Below are positions 29,107 to 38,071 of a stretch of DNA of 64,000 nt, piece after piece (position 1 is the stretch's first letter; every line of letters begins with the position of its first letter). Position numbers and translations under genes: made by a program. The notes beneath the pieces were generated by a model that saw only the letters and a program-made list of their open reading frames with translations, was not told the DNA's origin and did not search any database. This DNA is from Arthrobacter globiformis (GTDB taxonomy: Bacteria; Actinomycetota; Actinomycetes; Actinomycetales; Micrococcaceae): assembly GCF_030817195.1 (NCBI RefSeq), contig NZ_JAUSYZ010000001.1, positions 1,736,001 through 1,800,000 on the forward strand, written 5' to 3'.

Positions 29107-31849
29107 CAGCTCCCCATCAAACAGCGCCTCGACCAACCATTCGTCCCACGGCGTCGCGTCCAATGGCCGCGGTGCCAAGGCTGCTTCCGAACTCCGGCAG
29201 CTCACCGGCCGCCGCGAAGCGATAGAGCATGTCTGCACGGTCATCCGGAGCCGGGCCAGCCAGGCGGTCTACCTGATGGCGGGCCCCGGGGTCGGCAAGA
29301 CAAGTGTTACGGACGCCGTGCGGGAGAAGCTGGCGGCAGAGATGACGGTGCTCCGCGTCCACGGCAGCGCCTCACTGGCCAAGGTCCCCTACGGCGTGCT
29401 GGCGCCCTACACGTCAGGCCTCGCCCCCGAGGAAGCGGACTCGCCTGTGGCGGTGCTGCGGGCCGTCTGGGCCCACTTCCAGGAGCTAAGGGGAAGCAGC
29501 GACCTGAAGGGCGGCAGCGAAACCCCCGTGCTCCTGGTGGTGGACGATGCCCACCACCTCGATGAGGCCACGGCCAGCATGGTGGTGGACATGACCTCGG
29601 CCGGCTGGGCGACCGTGCTGGCAGCCGGGCGGCCGCGGCCGGGCCTGCCGCAGGCCCTGAACCAGCTCTGGTACGACGGCCTGGCAGAACGCATTGATCT
29701 CCGGCCGCTCAATGGCGAGCAGGTCAGGGAGGTGGTGGAGCACACCCTCCAGGGGACCGTTCCCGTCAGCACCGTCCAATCACTGTGGTCCGCCTCGGGC
29801 GGCAACCCCCTGCTCCTCGACTGCCTGCTGGGGGATGCAACAGCTTCCGGAACGCTGGTCCAGCGTAACGGGATCTGGGTGCTGCTCGGCCCCCTGCCGG
29901 CCGACGGGCCCAGGCTGTCGGACCTCGTGGTCAAGGATCTCCTCCGGCGGACGCCGGAGGAACAGGACGCGCTTAAGGTGATCGCCCTGGCGGAGCCGGT
30001 GTCCCGGGGCCTGGTCGAGGACGTCTGCGGTGCCGGCATCGTGCGTTCCCTGCTGGACAACCAGGTGGTGAGCGAGTCGTCAGCGCCGCACTCCGAGCTG
30101 CGGTTCACGCATGCCATCCTGGGCGAATCGATGCGGCAACATGTTTCGGTCTCGCGGAGCCTGCAGCTGCGGCAGAAGCTTGATGCCCACCTGGACGCCG
30201 CGGCCGCAAGCGCCGAGGGCAGGCTGCGGCTGGTCGAATGGTCGCTCGAATGCGGCATGGAGGTGTCAGACCAGGACCTGCTGGACGCAGGATTATTGGC
30301 TGCGACCACCTTCAACAACGCCGGCGCGCGCCTCATGGCCGGACACGTGCAGGCCCCGGAGCTGAAGGCCCTTGCGCTCTCAATCACCGCGAGGGCTCAT
30401 TTCAACGAGGGGAAGTACCGCGAGGCCGCCGAACTCCTTGACAGTTGCTGGCTTGACCTGGCGGACCGCCCGGAGGCTCCGCAGGTACTCATGCTCAGGG
30501 CGTCATCCCACCTGGCGCTGGGAAAGCCCATGCCGGTGCTCAGGGCTGAATCGCGCCGTCTGCTTGAGGAGGCCGGGATCGCGCCGGCCGACGCTTGGCA
30601 GGACAGGATCCTTGGCCTGCTGGAGATGGCCGCCGCCGGCGACCATGAAGGCATCAGGGGGGTCATCGACGAGCTGGGAACCACGGAGCCCGGCAATGCC
30701 TCGAGCGTCGAAGCAACACAGCACGCCGTGGCGCAGGCCCTGCTTGCCCAGGCTCTGGTTGCTGCCGGCCGGTCACACCAGGCACACGCCGCCGCGGCCG
30801 CCGCCGGCCCCTTCCTGCCCGCGCTCAGCGGCGGCCTCTATTTCTTCAACGAATTTGTCCTGACCCGGCTGGCGCTCAGCACCCTCGCCGCCGGCAACTG
30901 GGAATCTGCCGAACACGAACTGTCCGGATACCCGGCTGAGCGCACCGAGGGCGCTTCGACCTTCGGCGGCGGTATCCAGGCACTGCGGGGCCTTGGGCTG
31001 CTGCGGCAGGGGCAGCTGGAGCGCGCCTACCAGGTCCTCCTGCCCGCGGTCGAGGCGCTGCGGGTCAATGATCCGCTGCAGGAATTCAGGTTCGGCTCGT
31101 CGCTTGCCTTCTACGCCGCAGCACGGCTGGGCGACACCGTCCAGGCGAAGCGGCTCGAACAGGACTTTATTTCGGCCAGGCACGCCAGCGGACCCGGTTG
31201 TGATGCAGTCGCGGAAGCCTATGCGGCCGCCGCGGCTGAATACCTTGACCGGAAGGGCAGCGGGCTGGACAGGCTCCGTGAGCTTGCGGGGTCCGAGTCC
31301 GTTACAGACCATCCAGGAACCAGGATGGAGTGCCTCATCCTTTGCTCCGATCTTGGCGAGCGGTCGGTGGCGCAGGAACTCGCCGCCCTCGCCGCCACCG
31401 TTGAAGGCCGGTGGGCTGCCGGCTGGCGGCAGCTGGCCCAGGCCTGGGCCTCGGAAAACGCCGATGTCCTGATGGACACAGCCGCCGCCCTGGAGGAGGC
31501 GGGCCTGCTGAACCTGGCGCGCGAGGCGTACGCCAGGGCAGGTGCCCTGCTGGACGAGGCAGGGGAGCGGCGACGCGCCCGCCAGGCGATCGCGCACCGG
31601 GAGAAGTGCGACCAGGAGCTCGGCGAGCGGTTCCGGGAGAGCCCGTTCGTGGCCTCCGTCCCCAGTGTCCACCTGACCCGCCGCGAGCGGGACATCGTGG
31701 AGCTGGCCGTGCAGGGCCTCTCCGACCGCGAGATCGCCCAGCAGCTGATGGTGTCCGTGCGGACCGTCGAGGGGCATCTGTACCGCAGCTACGTCAAGCT
31801 TGGCGTCCGCCGGCGCGACGAGCTCGCGCTCGCCCTTCCGAAGAAGTAG
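29084..31849 (+). CDS. LAL-type LuxR family ATP-binding transcriptional regulator (second of a tandem pair)
   Basis: The 921 residues have Walker A GPGVGKTS (67-74), Walker B LLVVDDAHH (150-158), a long helical repeat region, and a C-terminal LuxR domain with RRERDIVELAVQGLSDREIA and VSVRTVEGHLYRSY. The recognition helix VSVRTVEGHLY is identical to that of the preceding regulator, so the two are paralogues that may bind similar sites. GTG 29084 overlaps the previous gene by 23 bp, implying translational coupling. The start is inferred from the overlap; no other start codon precedes the ATPase domain. Confidence 0.85.
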   Translation: MICLASSNSSPSNSASTNHSSHGVASNGRGAKAASELRQLTGRREAIEHVCTVIRSRASQAVYLMAGPGVGKTSVTDAVREKLAAEMTVLRVHGSASLAKVPYGVLAPYTSGLAPEEADSPVAVLRAVWAHFQELRGSSDLKGGSETPVLLVVDDAHHLDEATASMVVDMTSAGWATVLAAGRPRPGLPQALNQLWYDGLAERIDLRPLNGEQVREVVEHTLQGTVPVSTVQSLWSASGGNPLLLDCLLGDATASGTLVQRNGIWVLLGPLPADGPRLSDLVVKDLLRRTPEEQDALKVIALAEPVSRGLVEDVCGAGIVRSLLDNQVVSESSAPHSELRFTHAILGESMRQHVSVSRSLQLRQKLDAHLDAAAASAEGRLRLVEWSLECGMEVSDQDLLDAGLLAATTFNNAGARLMAGHVQAPELKALALSITARAHFNEGKYREAAELLDSCWLDLADRPEAPQVLMLRASSHLALGKPMPVLRAESRRLLEEAGIAPADAWQDRILGLLEMAAAGDHEGIRGVIDELGTTEPGNASSVEATQHAVAQALLAQALVAAGRSHQAHAAAAAAGPFLPALSGGLYFFNEFVLTRLALSTLAAGNWESAEHELSGYPAERTEGASTFGGGIQALRGLGLLRQGQLERAYQVLLPAVEALRVNDPLQEFRFGSSLAFYAAARLGDTVQAKRLEQDFISARHASGPGCDAVAEAYAAAAAEYLDRKGSGLDRLRELAGSESVTDHPGTRMECLILCSDLGERSVAQELAALAATVEGRWAAGWRQLAQAWASENADVLMDTAAALEEAGLLNLAREAYARAGALLDEAGERRRARQAIAHREKCDQELGERFRESPFVASVPSVHLTRRERDIVELAVQGLSDREIAQQLMVSVRTVEGHLYRSYVKLGVRRRDELALALPKK

Positions 31850-31974
31850 TCCTCCGAAGAAGTAGCCCTTCCAAAGAAGCAGCGCTTCCCCTCAAAATGA
31901 TTTTTTCTGGCCCGCCGGGCAAATTCCGCGCGGTTGCGCGGCGGACATCGCCACCTGCGGGAACCAGTAGTTAA

Positions 31975-31994
31975 GTACTCAGAAAAACGAGTAC
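31975..31994. repeat. Inverted repeat GTACTC-n8-GAGTAC, candidate operator
   Basis: Two perfect 6-bp arms (31975-31980, 31989-31994) flank an A-rich 8-bp spacer in a locally AT-rich patch, just downstream of two LuxR-type regulator genes. The size suits a dimeric helix-turn-helix protein. No protein is assigned. Confidence 0.4.
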
Positions 31995-32061
31995 ATGATA
32001 CTGGTGCCGCGGGCGCCGGTACGCGATTAACTAATAGTGGCAGCGGAAGCAGGGCTGATCT

Positions 32062-32072
32062 CCCCCCCCCCC
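32062..32072 (+). repeat. 11-nt poly-C tract
   Basis: Eleven consecutive C in a non-coding region, the longest homopolymer noticed in the window. Such tracts slip in replication and in sequencing. Confidence 0.8.
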
Positions 32073-32110
32073 GAAGCTGCCACCAGCTTTCCAGGTCTCG
32101 CACCAGATTT

Positions 32111-32195
32111 CCGGCCCCTCGGGTCCGGGTAAGGCGGGGCCGGCGACGTCAGAGCCTTCTGAGACCGAGGCTCTCCCCCCAGCCGTCGCCGGTCC
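32111..32195 (+). other. Structured leader candidate with mutually exclusive stems upstream of sufS
   Basis: The segment 32136-32143 (GGGGCCGG) can pair perfectly with 32111-32118 upstream. It overlaps 32138-32148, which can instead pair with 32184-32195 downstream (one bulge). The downstream fold also contains an inner 7-bp stem, 32151-32157 with 32168-32174. The two large folds cannot coexist, as in attenuators. Confidence 0.35.
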
Positions 32196-32243
32196 TTATA
32201 ACTAACAGTTGAATAGTACGCCGGAGCATCGGCATCGCAGGGA

Positions 32244-32267
32244 GCGGCCCGCACAGACGAGGGCCGC
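32244..32267. repeat. Hairpin in the sufS upstream region
   Basis: GCGGCCC (32244-32250) and GGGCCGC (32261-32267) form a 7-bp stem with a 10-nt loop. There is no T-run. Confidence 0.4.
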
Positions 32268-32369
32268 CCTTAGTGTGTATGGGCTCCGGGAGTGCATCGC
32301 CGGCCCGTGCTGCCGGCAAAGGTGCTGTGGGACAATTGAGAGGTACCTCAAGGCACCCAAGGAGTCCCA

Positions 32370-33696
32370 TTGGCCGTAGTATCAACGCCAACCACGCTGA
32401 CGCGTGCCCTTTCTGCGATGGACAATGCCGAGGTCCTGCGGATCCGCAACGATTTTCCCGTGCTGAACCAGACGGTCCACGGCCGCCCGCTCATTTATCT
32501 TGATTCCGGCGCCACGTCGCAGAATCCCGCTGAGCGTGATCGAGGCGGAACAGGAATTCTACGAGCAGCGGAACGCTGCAGTGCACCGCGGCGCCCACCA
32601 CCTAGCCGTCGAAGCCACCGAGGTGTTCGAGGACGCCCGGCAGACCGTCGCCGACTTTGTCGGGGCCGCCTATGAGGAGATCGTCTGGACCTCCAACGCC
32701 ACCGAGGGCCTCAACGTCATCAGCTATGCGCTGTCGAACGCCGCCCTGTGGTCAGCCCAGGGACGCGGCCACGCCAAGCTGCGGGACCTGGCCCTGGGGC
32801 CGGGCGATGAAATCGTGGTCACCGAAATGGAACACCACGCCAACCTGATTCCCTGGCAGGAACTGGCCTACCGGACCGGTGCCACGCTGCGGCACATCCC
32901 GCTGGACGATGCCGGCGTGCTGCGGATGGATGAGGCAGCGGAAATCGTGGGGGAGCGCACCAGGCTGCTGGCGTTCACCCACGCCTCGAATGTACTGGGC
33001 ACCATCAACCCGGTCAGCGACCTTGTTGCCCTCGCCCGGCGGGCAGGCGCCCTCGTGGTGCTGGATGCGTGCCAGTCGGCGCCGCACCTTGCCCTGGACG
33101 TCAAGCAGCTGGATGTCGACTTCGCCGTGTTTTCCGGCCACAAGATGCTGGGACCCACCGGCGTCGGAGTGCTGTACGGCAAGCAGGAGCTCCTGGACGT
33201 GCTCCCGCCGGTCCTGACCGGCGGTTCCATGATCACCACCGTGACCATGGAACGCGCGGAGTACCTCCCTGCGCCGCAGCGGTTCGAGGCCGGGACCCAG
33301 AAAATTTCCCAGGCAGTGGCCCTTGCCGCTGCGGTCAACTATCTGACGGAAACCGGCATCGACCGGGTGCACCGCTGGGAGTCCGAGCTGGGCCAGCGCA
33401 TGGTGGCAGGCCTGGAAGCCATCGACGGAATCCGCGTGCTGGGACCGGCCGCAGGCCAGGACCGCATCGGCCTGGCGGCCTTTGACGTCGCCGGTGTCCA
33501 CGCGCACGACGTCGGCCAGTTCCTTGACTCGCGGGGCATCGCGGTCCGCGTGGGCCATCACTGCGCGCAGCCGCTGCACCGGCGCTTGGGCCTGACGGCC
33601 ACCACCCGGGCCAGCGCCTACTTGTACAACACCACCGACGACGTGGACGAATTCCTGGACGCAGTGTCCGGAGTCCGCGCCTACTTCCGGGCCTAG
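32370..33696 (+). pseudogene. sufS: SufS family cysteine desulfurase, frameshifted by one base
   Basis: SufS mobilises sulfur from cysteine for Fe-S cluster assembly. The N-terminal part starts at TTG 32370 (AAGGAG 5 nt upstream) and reads in frame through PLIYLDSGATSQNP. The rest continues in the +1 frame from about 32530 with PLSVIEAEQEFYEQRNAAVH to the stop at 33694-33696. Removing one C from CCC at 32526-32528 restores a continuous protein of about 441 residues. PLP lysine (FSGHKMLGPTGVG) and catalytic Cys (RVGHHCAQP) are intact. It may be a sequencing error or a recent mutation; the downstream open frame could start internally but would lack the N-terminus. Confidence 0.85.
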
Positions 33697-33726
33697 GGCC
33701 CGGACCCCGACGACAGGTACCTCACC

Positions 33727-34176
33727 ATGAGCCTCGACCAGCTTTACCAGCAGATCATCCTGGACCACTCCAAGGCCAGGCACGGCAGCGGACTGACCGC
33801 AACGGCCGCCCCGGACGGCGCGTCCACAGGCCAGTCACACCAGCTCAACCCCGTGTGCGGCGACGAGGTCACCCTGCGCGTGGCCGTTGACCACGGCACG
33901 GTCACGCAGCTGGCATGGGACGGGGCCGGCTGCTCGATCTCCATGGCCTCGGCCTCTGTGCTGAGCGAGCTGGCCGAGGGCATGACTGTGGACGAGCTCC
34001 GCTCGGTGATCGGGAACTTCCGCGAGGTCCTGCGCTCCCGCGGGAAAATCCCCGCCGACCCGGAAATCCTGGGCGATGCCGCGGCCTTCGAGGGCGTGGC
34101 CCGCTACGCGGCAAGGGTAAAGTGCGCCATGATTTCCTGGGTTGCGGCCGAGGATGCCCTGAACCAGGCAGCCTGA
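33727..34176 (+). CDS. sufU: SufU-type Fe-S cluster assembly sulfur acceptor
   Basis: SufU accepts persulfide sulfur from SufS through a zinc site. The expected ligands are visible: Cys and Asp in NPVCGDEV, Cys in GAGCSISMASAS, and Cys in RVKCAMISW. The 149 residues are normal. The gene begins 30 bp after sufS and is presumably co-transcribed. No sufBCD genes are in this window. Confidence 0.92.
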   Translation: MSLDQLYQQIILDHSKARHGSGLTATAAPDGASTGQSHQLNPVCGDEVTLRVAVDHGTVTQLAWDGAGCSISMASASVLSELAEGMTVDELRSVIGNFREVLRSRGKIPADPEILGDAAAFEGVARYAARVKCAMISWVAAEDALNQAA

Positions 34177-34187
34177 CCGTACCCCCT

Positions 34188-35531
34188 TTAGCCGTCCTGT
34201 TCGGACCGTTCGAAGAGATCCGGGACGCCGTCGCCGTCGTCGTCCCTTGCCTCCTCCGCCTCCAGGCGGCGGTAGTGCCTGTTGCGGGCCTTAAGCACGA
34301 TGGCGGCCAGCGCCGCGGCGGTCAGCGAACCGGCCAGGATGGCCACTTTTGCGTGGCCGTCCCGGGCTGAGCCCGAGCCGAAACTCAGTTCGGCGATGAG
34401 CAGCGACACGGTGAAGCCGACGCCTGCCAAAAGAGCCAGCCCGGCGACGTCGACCCACTTCAGCCCGTCGTCGAGCTGTGCGCGGGTGGTTTTCGTGACC
34501 AGGAATGTAGCCCCGAAGACGCCAAGGGCCTTGCCGGCGATCAATGCCGCCACGATGCCCACGGCCACGGGGTCGGCCAGTGCGGACATCAGGCCGGAGG
34601 CGCCGCCGAGCGCAACGCCTGCCGAGAAGAACGCGAAGACAGGAACCGCAAATCCTGCAGACAGCGGCCGGAGCAGGTGTTCCAGGCGTTCGGCCATGCC
34701 GGTGCCGACGCCGTCGGTGCCGGTCCCCGGGTGGCGGCGGTCCCGCCGCGAGGCAGCCACCGGAACGGTGAAGCCGAGCAGGACGCCGGCCACCGTGGCA
34801 TGGATGCCGGACGCGTGGACGAGGCCCCATGTGCCCGCCGCCAGCGGCAGGAGCAGGTACCAGCGGCTGACCCGCTTCTGCACCAGCCAGGCGAAGAGTG
34901 CCAGCGGGACCAGGGCGGCGAGCAACAGGCCCGGCTGAAGCCCGGAGGAGTAGAAGAACGCAATGATTCCGATGGCGATCAGGTCATCCACCACGGCGAG
35001 GGTGAGCAGGAATGTCCGCAGCGCCGCCGGGAGGTGGGTGTTGATGACGGCGAGCACTGCCAGCGCGAACGCAATGTCGGCGGCGGTGGGGATCGCCCAC
35101 CCCCGCAGGGCTTCGGCACCCTGGTTCCAGACGATGAGGGCGTAGATGATGGCTGGCGCGGCAACTCCGCCCACTGCCGCCGTCACAGGGACGACCGCCC
35201 GGGACGGCCGGCGCAGGTCGCCGGAAACAAACTCGCGTTTGAGTTCCAGCCCGGCGATGAAGAAGAAGAGGGCGAGCAGTCCATCGGAAGCCCAATGCCC
35301 CAGGCTCAGCTGCAGGTGCCAGGGCTCGTAGCCCACCTTGAAGTCGCGCAATCCAAAGTAGGCGTCCGCCGCGGGGGAGTTGGCCCAGATCAGGGCGGCA
35401 GCCGTGGCGGCCAGGAGGAGCGCGCCGCCGACCGTCTCCGTCCGGAGGATCGCGGCAATGCGGAGGTACTCGGGGTAGGTGGAGCGGCTGAATACCCGGA
35501 ATTTCCCGGACGGGAGGGAGGACTTGGGCAT
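34188..35531 (-). CDS. nhaA: Na+/H+ antiporter NhaA
   Basis: This inner-membrane protein exchanges sodium for protons. The 447 residues have about 12 hydrophobic segments and the NhaA features FFFIAGLELKREF and LAVVDDLIAIGIIAFFY, the latter with the conserved Asp pair. ATG 35531 is chosen because AGGAG lies 6 nt upstream and it gives family length; the frame upstream to 35672 is not NhaA-like. It converges with sufU, with only 11 bp between the stops. Confidence 0.93.
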   Translation of the reverse strand: MPKSSLPSGKFRVFSRSTYPEYLRIAAILRTETVGGALLLAATAAALIWANSPAADAYFGLRDFKVGYEPWHLQLSLGHWASDGLLALFFFIAGLELKREFVSGDLRRPSRAVVPVTAAVGGVAAPAIIYALIVWNQGAEALRGWAIPTAADIAFALAVLAVINTHLPAALRTFLLTLAVVDDLIAIGIIAFFYSSGLQPGLLLAALVPLALFAWLVQKRVSRWYLLLPLAAGTWGLVHASGIHATVAGVLLGFTVPVAASRRDRRHPGTGTDGVGTGMAERLEHLLRPLSAGFAVPVFAFFSAGVALGGASGLMSALADPVAVGIVAALIAGKALGVFGATFLVTKTTRAQLDDGLKWVDVAGLALLAGVGFTVSLLIAELSFGSGSARDGHAKVAILAGSLTAAALAAIVLKARNRHYRRLEAEEARDDDGDGVPDLFERSEQDG

Positions 35532-35630
35532 TGGAGCTCCTCGCGAGGGGTCGGCTAACGTCTTGCCGACCAGACTTCCCGGCGCACCATGTGTACCCAG
35601 CTTATCCGACTGGTGAAGGTCCACCGAGGC

Positions 35631-35678
35631 CGCTGGTTGAGCTGGTCGAAACCCCGGTTTCGACCAGCTCAACCAGCG
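35631..35678. repeat. 48-bp perfect palindrome (REP-like element)
   Basis: Two 23-bp perfectly complementary arms (35631-35653, 35656-35678) surround a CC centre. The core TTGAGCTGGTCGAAACC resembles short palindromic repeats that I recall as frequent between genes in Arthrobacter relatives. It sits between the nhaA start and the SCO4848 stop, where both genes point left. An interrupted outer stem (AAGGTCC/GGACCTT) extends it. Confidence 0.85.
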
Positions 35679-35724
35679 GACCTTCTCTGGAACCGGTTAG
35701 CCGGCGCCGGTTAGCCCGCGCGGC

Positions 35725-35946
35725 TCAGCTGACGAGCGCCGCGATTCCGATGGCGGCTGTGGCGGCACCCAACACCATGGACACCGTCACCAGGACCACG
35801 TGGACGGTGAGGAACTTCGTGGCCTTGCCGGCGGCGTCCCGTGCCCGCGGGTCCTTCATGACGCGGCGCAGGAATTGCGGCCACACCACCAGGGACCACA
35901 CGCCCGAAACAACCAGGACCAGGGCAAGGAAGGCAGGGACGTCCAC
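35725..35946 (-). CDS. SCO4848 family small membrane protein
   Basis: The 73 residues have two membrane helices (about 4-24 and 46-70) separated by a basic loop (FLRRVMKDPRARDAAGKATK). This arrangement matches the SCO4848 family of actinobacterial proteins, whose function is unknown. GTG 35946 begins 4 bp after the stop of the DUF2505 gene, so the two are probably co-transcribed. Confidence 0.75.
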   Translation of the reverse strand: MDVPAFLALVLVVSGVWSLVVWPQFLRRVMKDPRARDAAGKATKFLTVHVVLVTVSMVLGAATAAIGIAALVS

Positions 35947-35950
35947 AGGA

Positions 35951-36448
35951 CTAGTGGCTTTCGAGCCAGGCCTGGGCCTGCTGCGACTGGATGTTCAGCG
36001 CCTTGCCCACCATGGGCTCGGCGGCGTCGGCGATCTTGCCGCCCAGGAACGGCACGGAGGACGTGACGTTGCCTTCGAGTTCAACCCGCGTGCTGCCCGC
36101 GTCCGCCACGAGACGCTGGACCGCGGACACGTCGATCGGCGCGCCGGCGATCTTCAGCGAGATGGTGCTCTGGCGCGAACCGTCGGCTGCCGGGGCGTCC
36201 CAGTTTTCCACCTGGGTCACCTTGAGGCTCTCGCCGACGAACTTGCGGGCGATTTCCGGCAGGCGCGTCGTGGGGAGGGTACGCACCGACGTGGTGCTGA
36301 ACTCTCCAGCGATGTCGCCCGCCACGGTGAAGGACTCGAGGGTGCCGCCGACGTATTCGCTGGTGTGGCGCTGGAAGTCCTCGTTCGCGAAGACTGCGGT
36401 GACGCTGTCGACGCCGTGGGGAAGGGTGGTGGATGCACTCAGTGCCAT
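35951..36448 (-). CDS. DUF2505 domain-containing protein
   Basis: The 165-residue soluble protein spans a single DUF2505 domain, a START/SRPBCC-like fold found in actinobacteria. It starts with MALSASTTLPHGVDSV and includes TSSVPFLGGKIADAAEP near the C-terminus, typical of the family. ATG 36448 has GGAGG upstream. The function is not known; a small hydrophobic ligand is a family-level guess. Confidence 0.8.
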   Translation of the reverse strand: MALSASTTLPHGVDSVTAVFANEDFQRHTSEYVGGTLESFTVAGDIAGEFSTTSVRTLPTTRLPEIARKFVGESLKVTQVENWDAPAADGSRQSTISLKIAGAPIDVSAVQRLVADAGSTRVELEGNVTSSVPFLGGKIADAAEPMVGKALNIQSQQAQAWLESH

Positions 36449-36495
36449 TGATCCTCCGTCGTTGTGGGGTCAGAACGCTTTTTGCTCACCACATC

Positions 36496-38071
36496 CTACG
36501 GGGTTGGCCGCGCTTCCCCGGCACCGGCACCTCGGGCACCCGGCTCTGCGACGCCGGATTTCTCCTCGGCGGACAGCCTCCGGGCCGCCGCGGTAATGTT
36601 GCGGGACATGGCCGGGAAGATGATGCTGTGGAACGGAAGGACGGCCAGCCAGTAGAGCCGCCCGCTGAGTCCCTTGGGGAAGAAAATCGCCCGCTGGCTG
36701 TAACGGCTTCCGGTGCCGTCAGGCTCCACGCAGAGCTCCAGCCAGGCGCGTCCGGGTGCCCGCATTTCGGCCCGTAGCCGGAGCAGGCGGCCGCGCTCGA
36801 TCCGTTCCACGCGCCACCAGTCCACCACTTCACCGGTCACCAGATGGTGCGGATGCCGCCGTCGGGCGGAGCAGGCCCGCCCCGCCCGAGAGCTTGTCCA
36901 GCCAGCCGCGCACGCTCCAGGCCAGCGGGAGCGAGTACCAGCCGCTGCGGCCGCCGATCCCCTCGATGATCGTCCACACGTGCGACGGGTCAACGTCGCT
37001 GGCGAAGGTTCGCTCGTCGACATACACCCTGTGTCCGGCCCAGCCAGGGTCGCTCGGCAGCGGGTCGGCGTCGGCGCCGGCGTTTGCCCAGATGGTTTCC
37101 ACCTGCCCGTCGCGTTCCTTGCCGAGCGCCAGGGCCACTGCCCTGCGGTAGCCGGTCAGGCCGCCGCCGGGCTGTTTGATGTACGTGTCGATGTCGTGTT
37201 CGGCCGAGACCGCGTCGTGCTGCAGGGACTGGACCAGCGGCACGGACATGGACAGCGGAATCGGGGTCACCAGGGCAACCCACAATCCGGCCAGCCTGGG
37301 TGCCGGCACCGGCAGCGCCAGGACCGGACGCGGCGGCAGCCCCGCCTCGGCCGCGTACTCCTTCATCATGCCGGCGTACGTCAGGACGTCCCGGGAGCCG
37401 ATGTCGAAGGTGCGGTTGAGGGGGTCCGCCAGTGAGGCGGCTCCAACGAGGTAGTAGAGCACGTCCCGGACGGCGATGGCTTCGATCCGGTTTCGGACCC
37501 AGCTGGGCGCCGGCATGAGGGGCAGGGTTTCGGCGAGATGGCGGATCATTTCGAACGACGCCGAGCCGGAGCCGATGACCACCCCGGCCTGGAACACGAT
37601 GGCGTCGACCGGGCCGGAGAGAAATACCCCGCCGACCGCCTCGCGGGAGCGCATGTGCGTTGACAGTGCCGTGTTGGGCGGGTGCAGGCCGCCCAAATAG
37701 ACGATCCGCCGGACGGAGGCAGCCGCGGCGGCACCGGCCACAAGTTCGGCCATGGCCTTTTCCTTGGCCTCGAAACCGGAGCCTGCTGCCATGGAATGGA
37801 CCAGGTAATAGAGGACGTCGACACCCTGCAGGGCTTCCTCCAGCGCTGCGGAGTCGTCGAGGCTGCTGCGGACCACTTCCACGTCGTCGAACCACGGCAC
37901 GCCGGCGATTTTCTCCGGGGACCTTACGAGCACCTTGACGCGATGGCCGGCGTCCAGCAGCCGCGGAACCAGCCGCCCGCCGATGTACCCTGTGGCACCC
38001 GTGACGAGCACCGTCCGGGCAGCCGTGCTGCTGTCATTTCCGCTGCTGTCATTTCCGGTCTGGTCGCTCAC
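36496..38071 (-). pseudogene. SDR family oxidoreductase with C-terminal DUF2867 domain, frameshifted
   Basis: The N-terminal part (GTG 38071, AAGGAG upstream) is an atypical NAD(P)-binding short-chain dehydrogenase: VLVTGATGYIGGRLVPRLL, then YLGGLHPP. After about residue 330 a DUF2867 domain begins and the frame breaks inside it. The remainder (RRRHPHHLVTGEVVDWWRVE onward) is in another frame and runs to 36496. Dropping one C from the run complementary to GGG 36864-36866 rejoins both into about 525 residues, the usual length. Other residues look intact, so sequencing error or very recent mutation are equally open. The substrate is unknown. It is divergent from mfd. Confidence 0.75.

Larger units (their letters stand above)
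31850..32369. other. 520-bp gene-free region with several hairpins between the LAL pair and sufS
   Basis: No coding frame of quality crosses this region. It contains a GC inverted repeat (31927-31942), the GTACTC repeat (31975-31994), two copies of AACTAAYAGT (32029-32038, 32200-32209), an 11-C tract (32062-32072), a small hairpin (32074-32089), alternative stems (32111-32195) and a hairpin (32244-32267). A promoter and leader for sufS must lie here. Confidence 0.6.
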
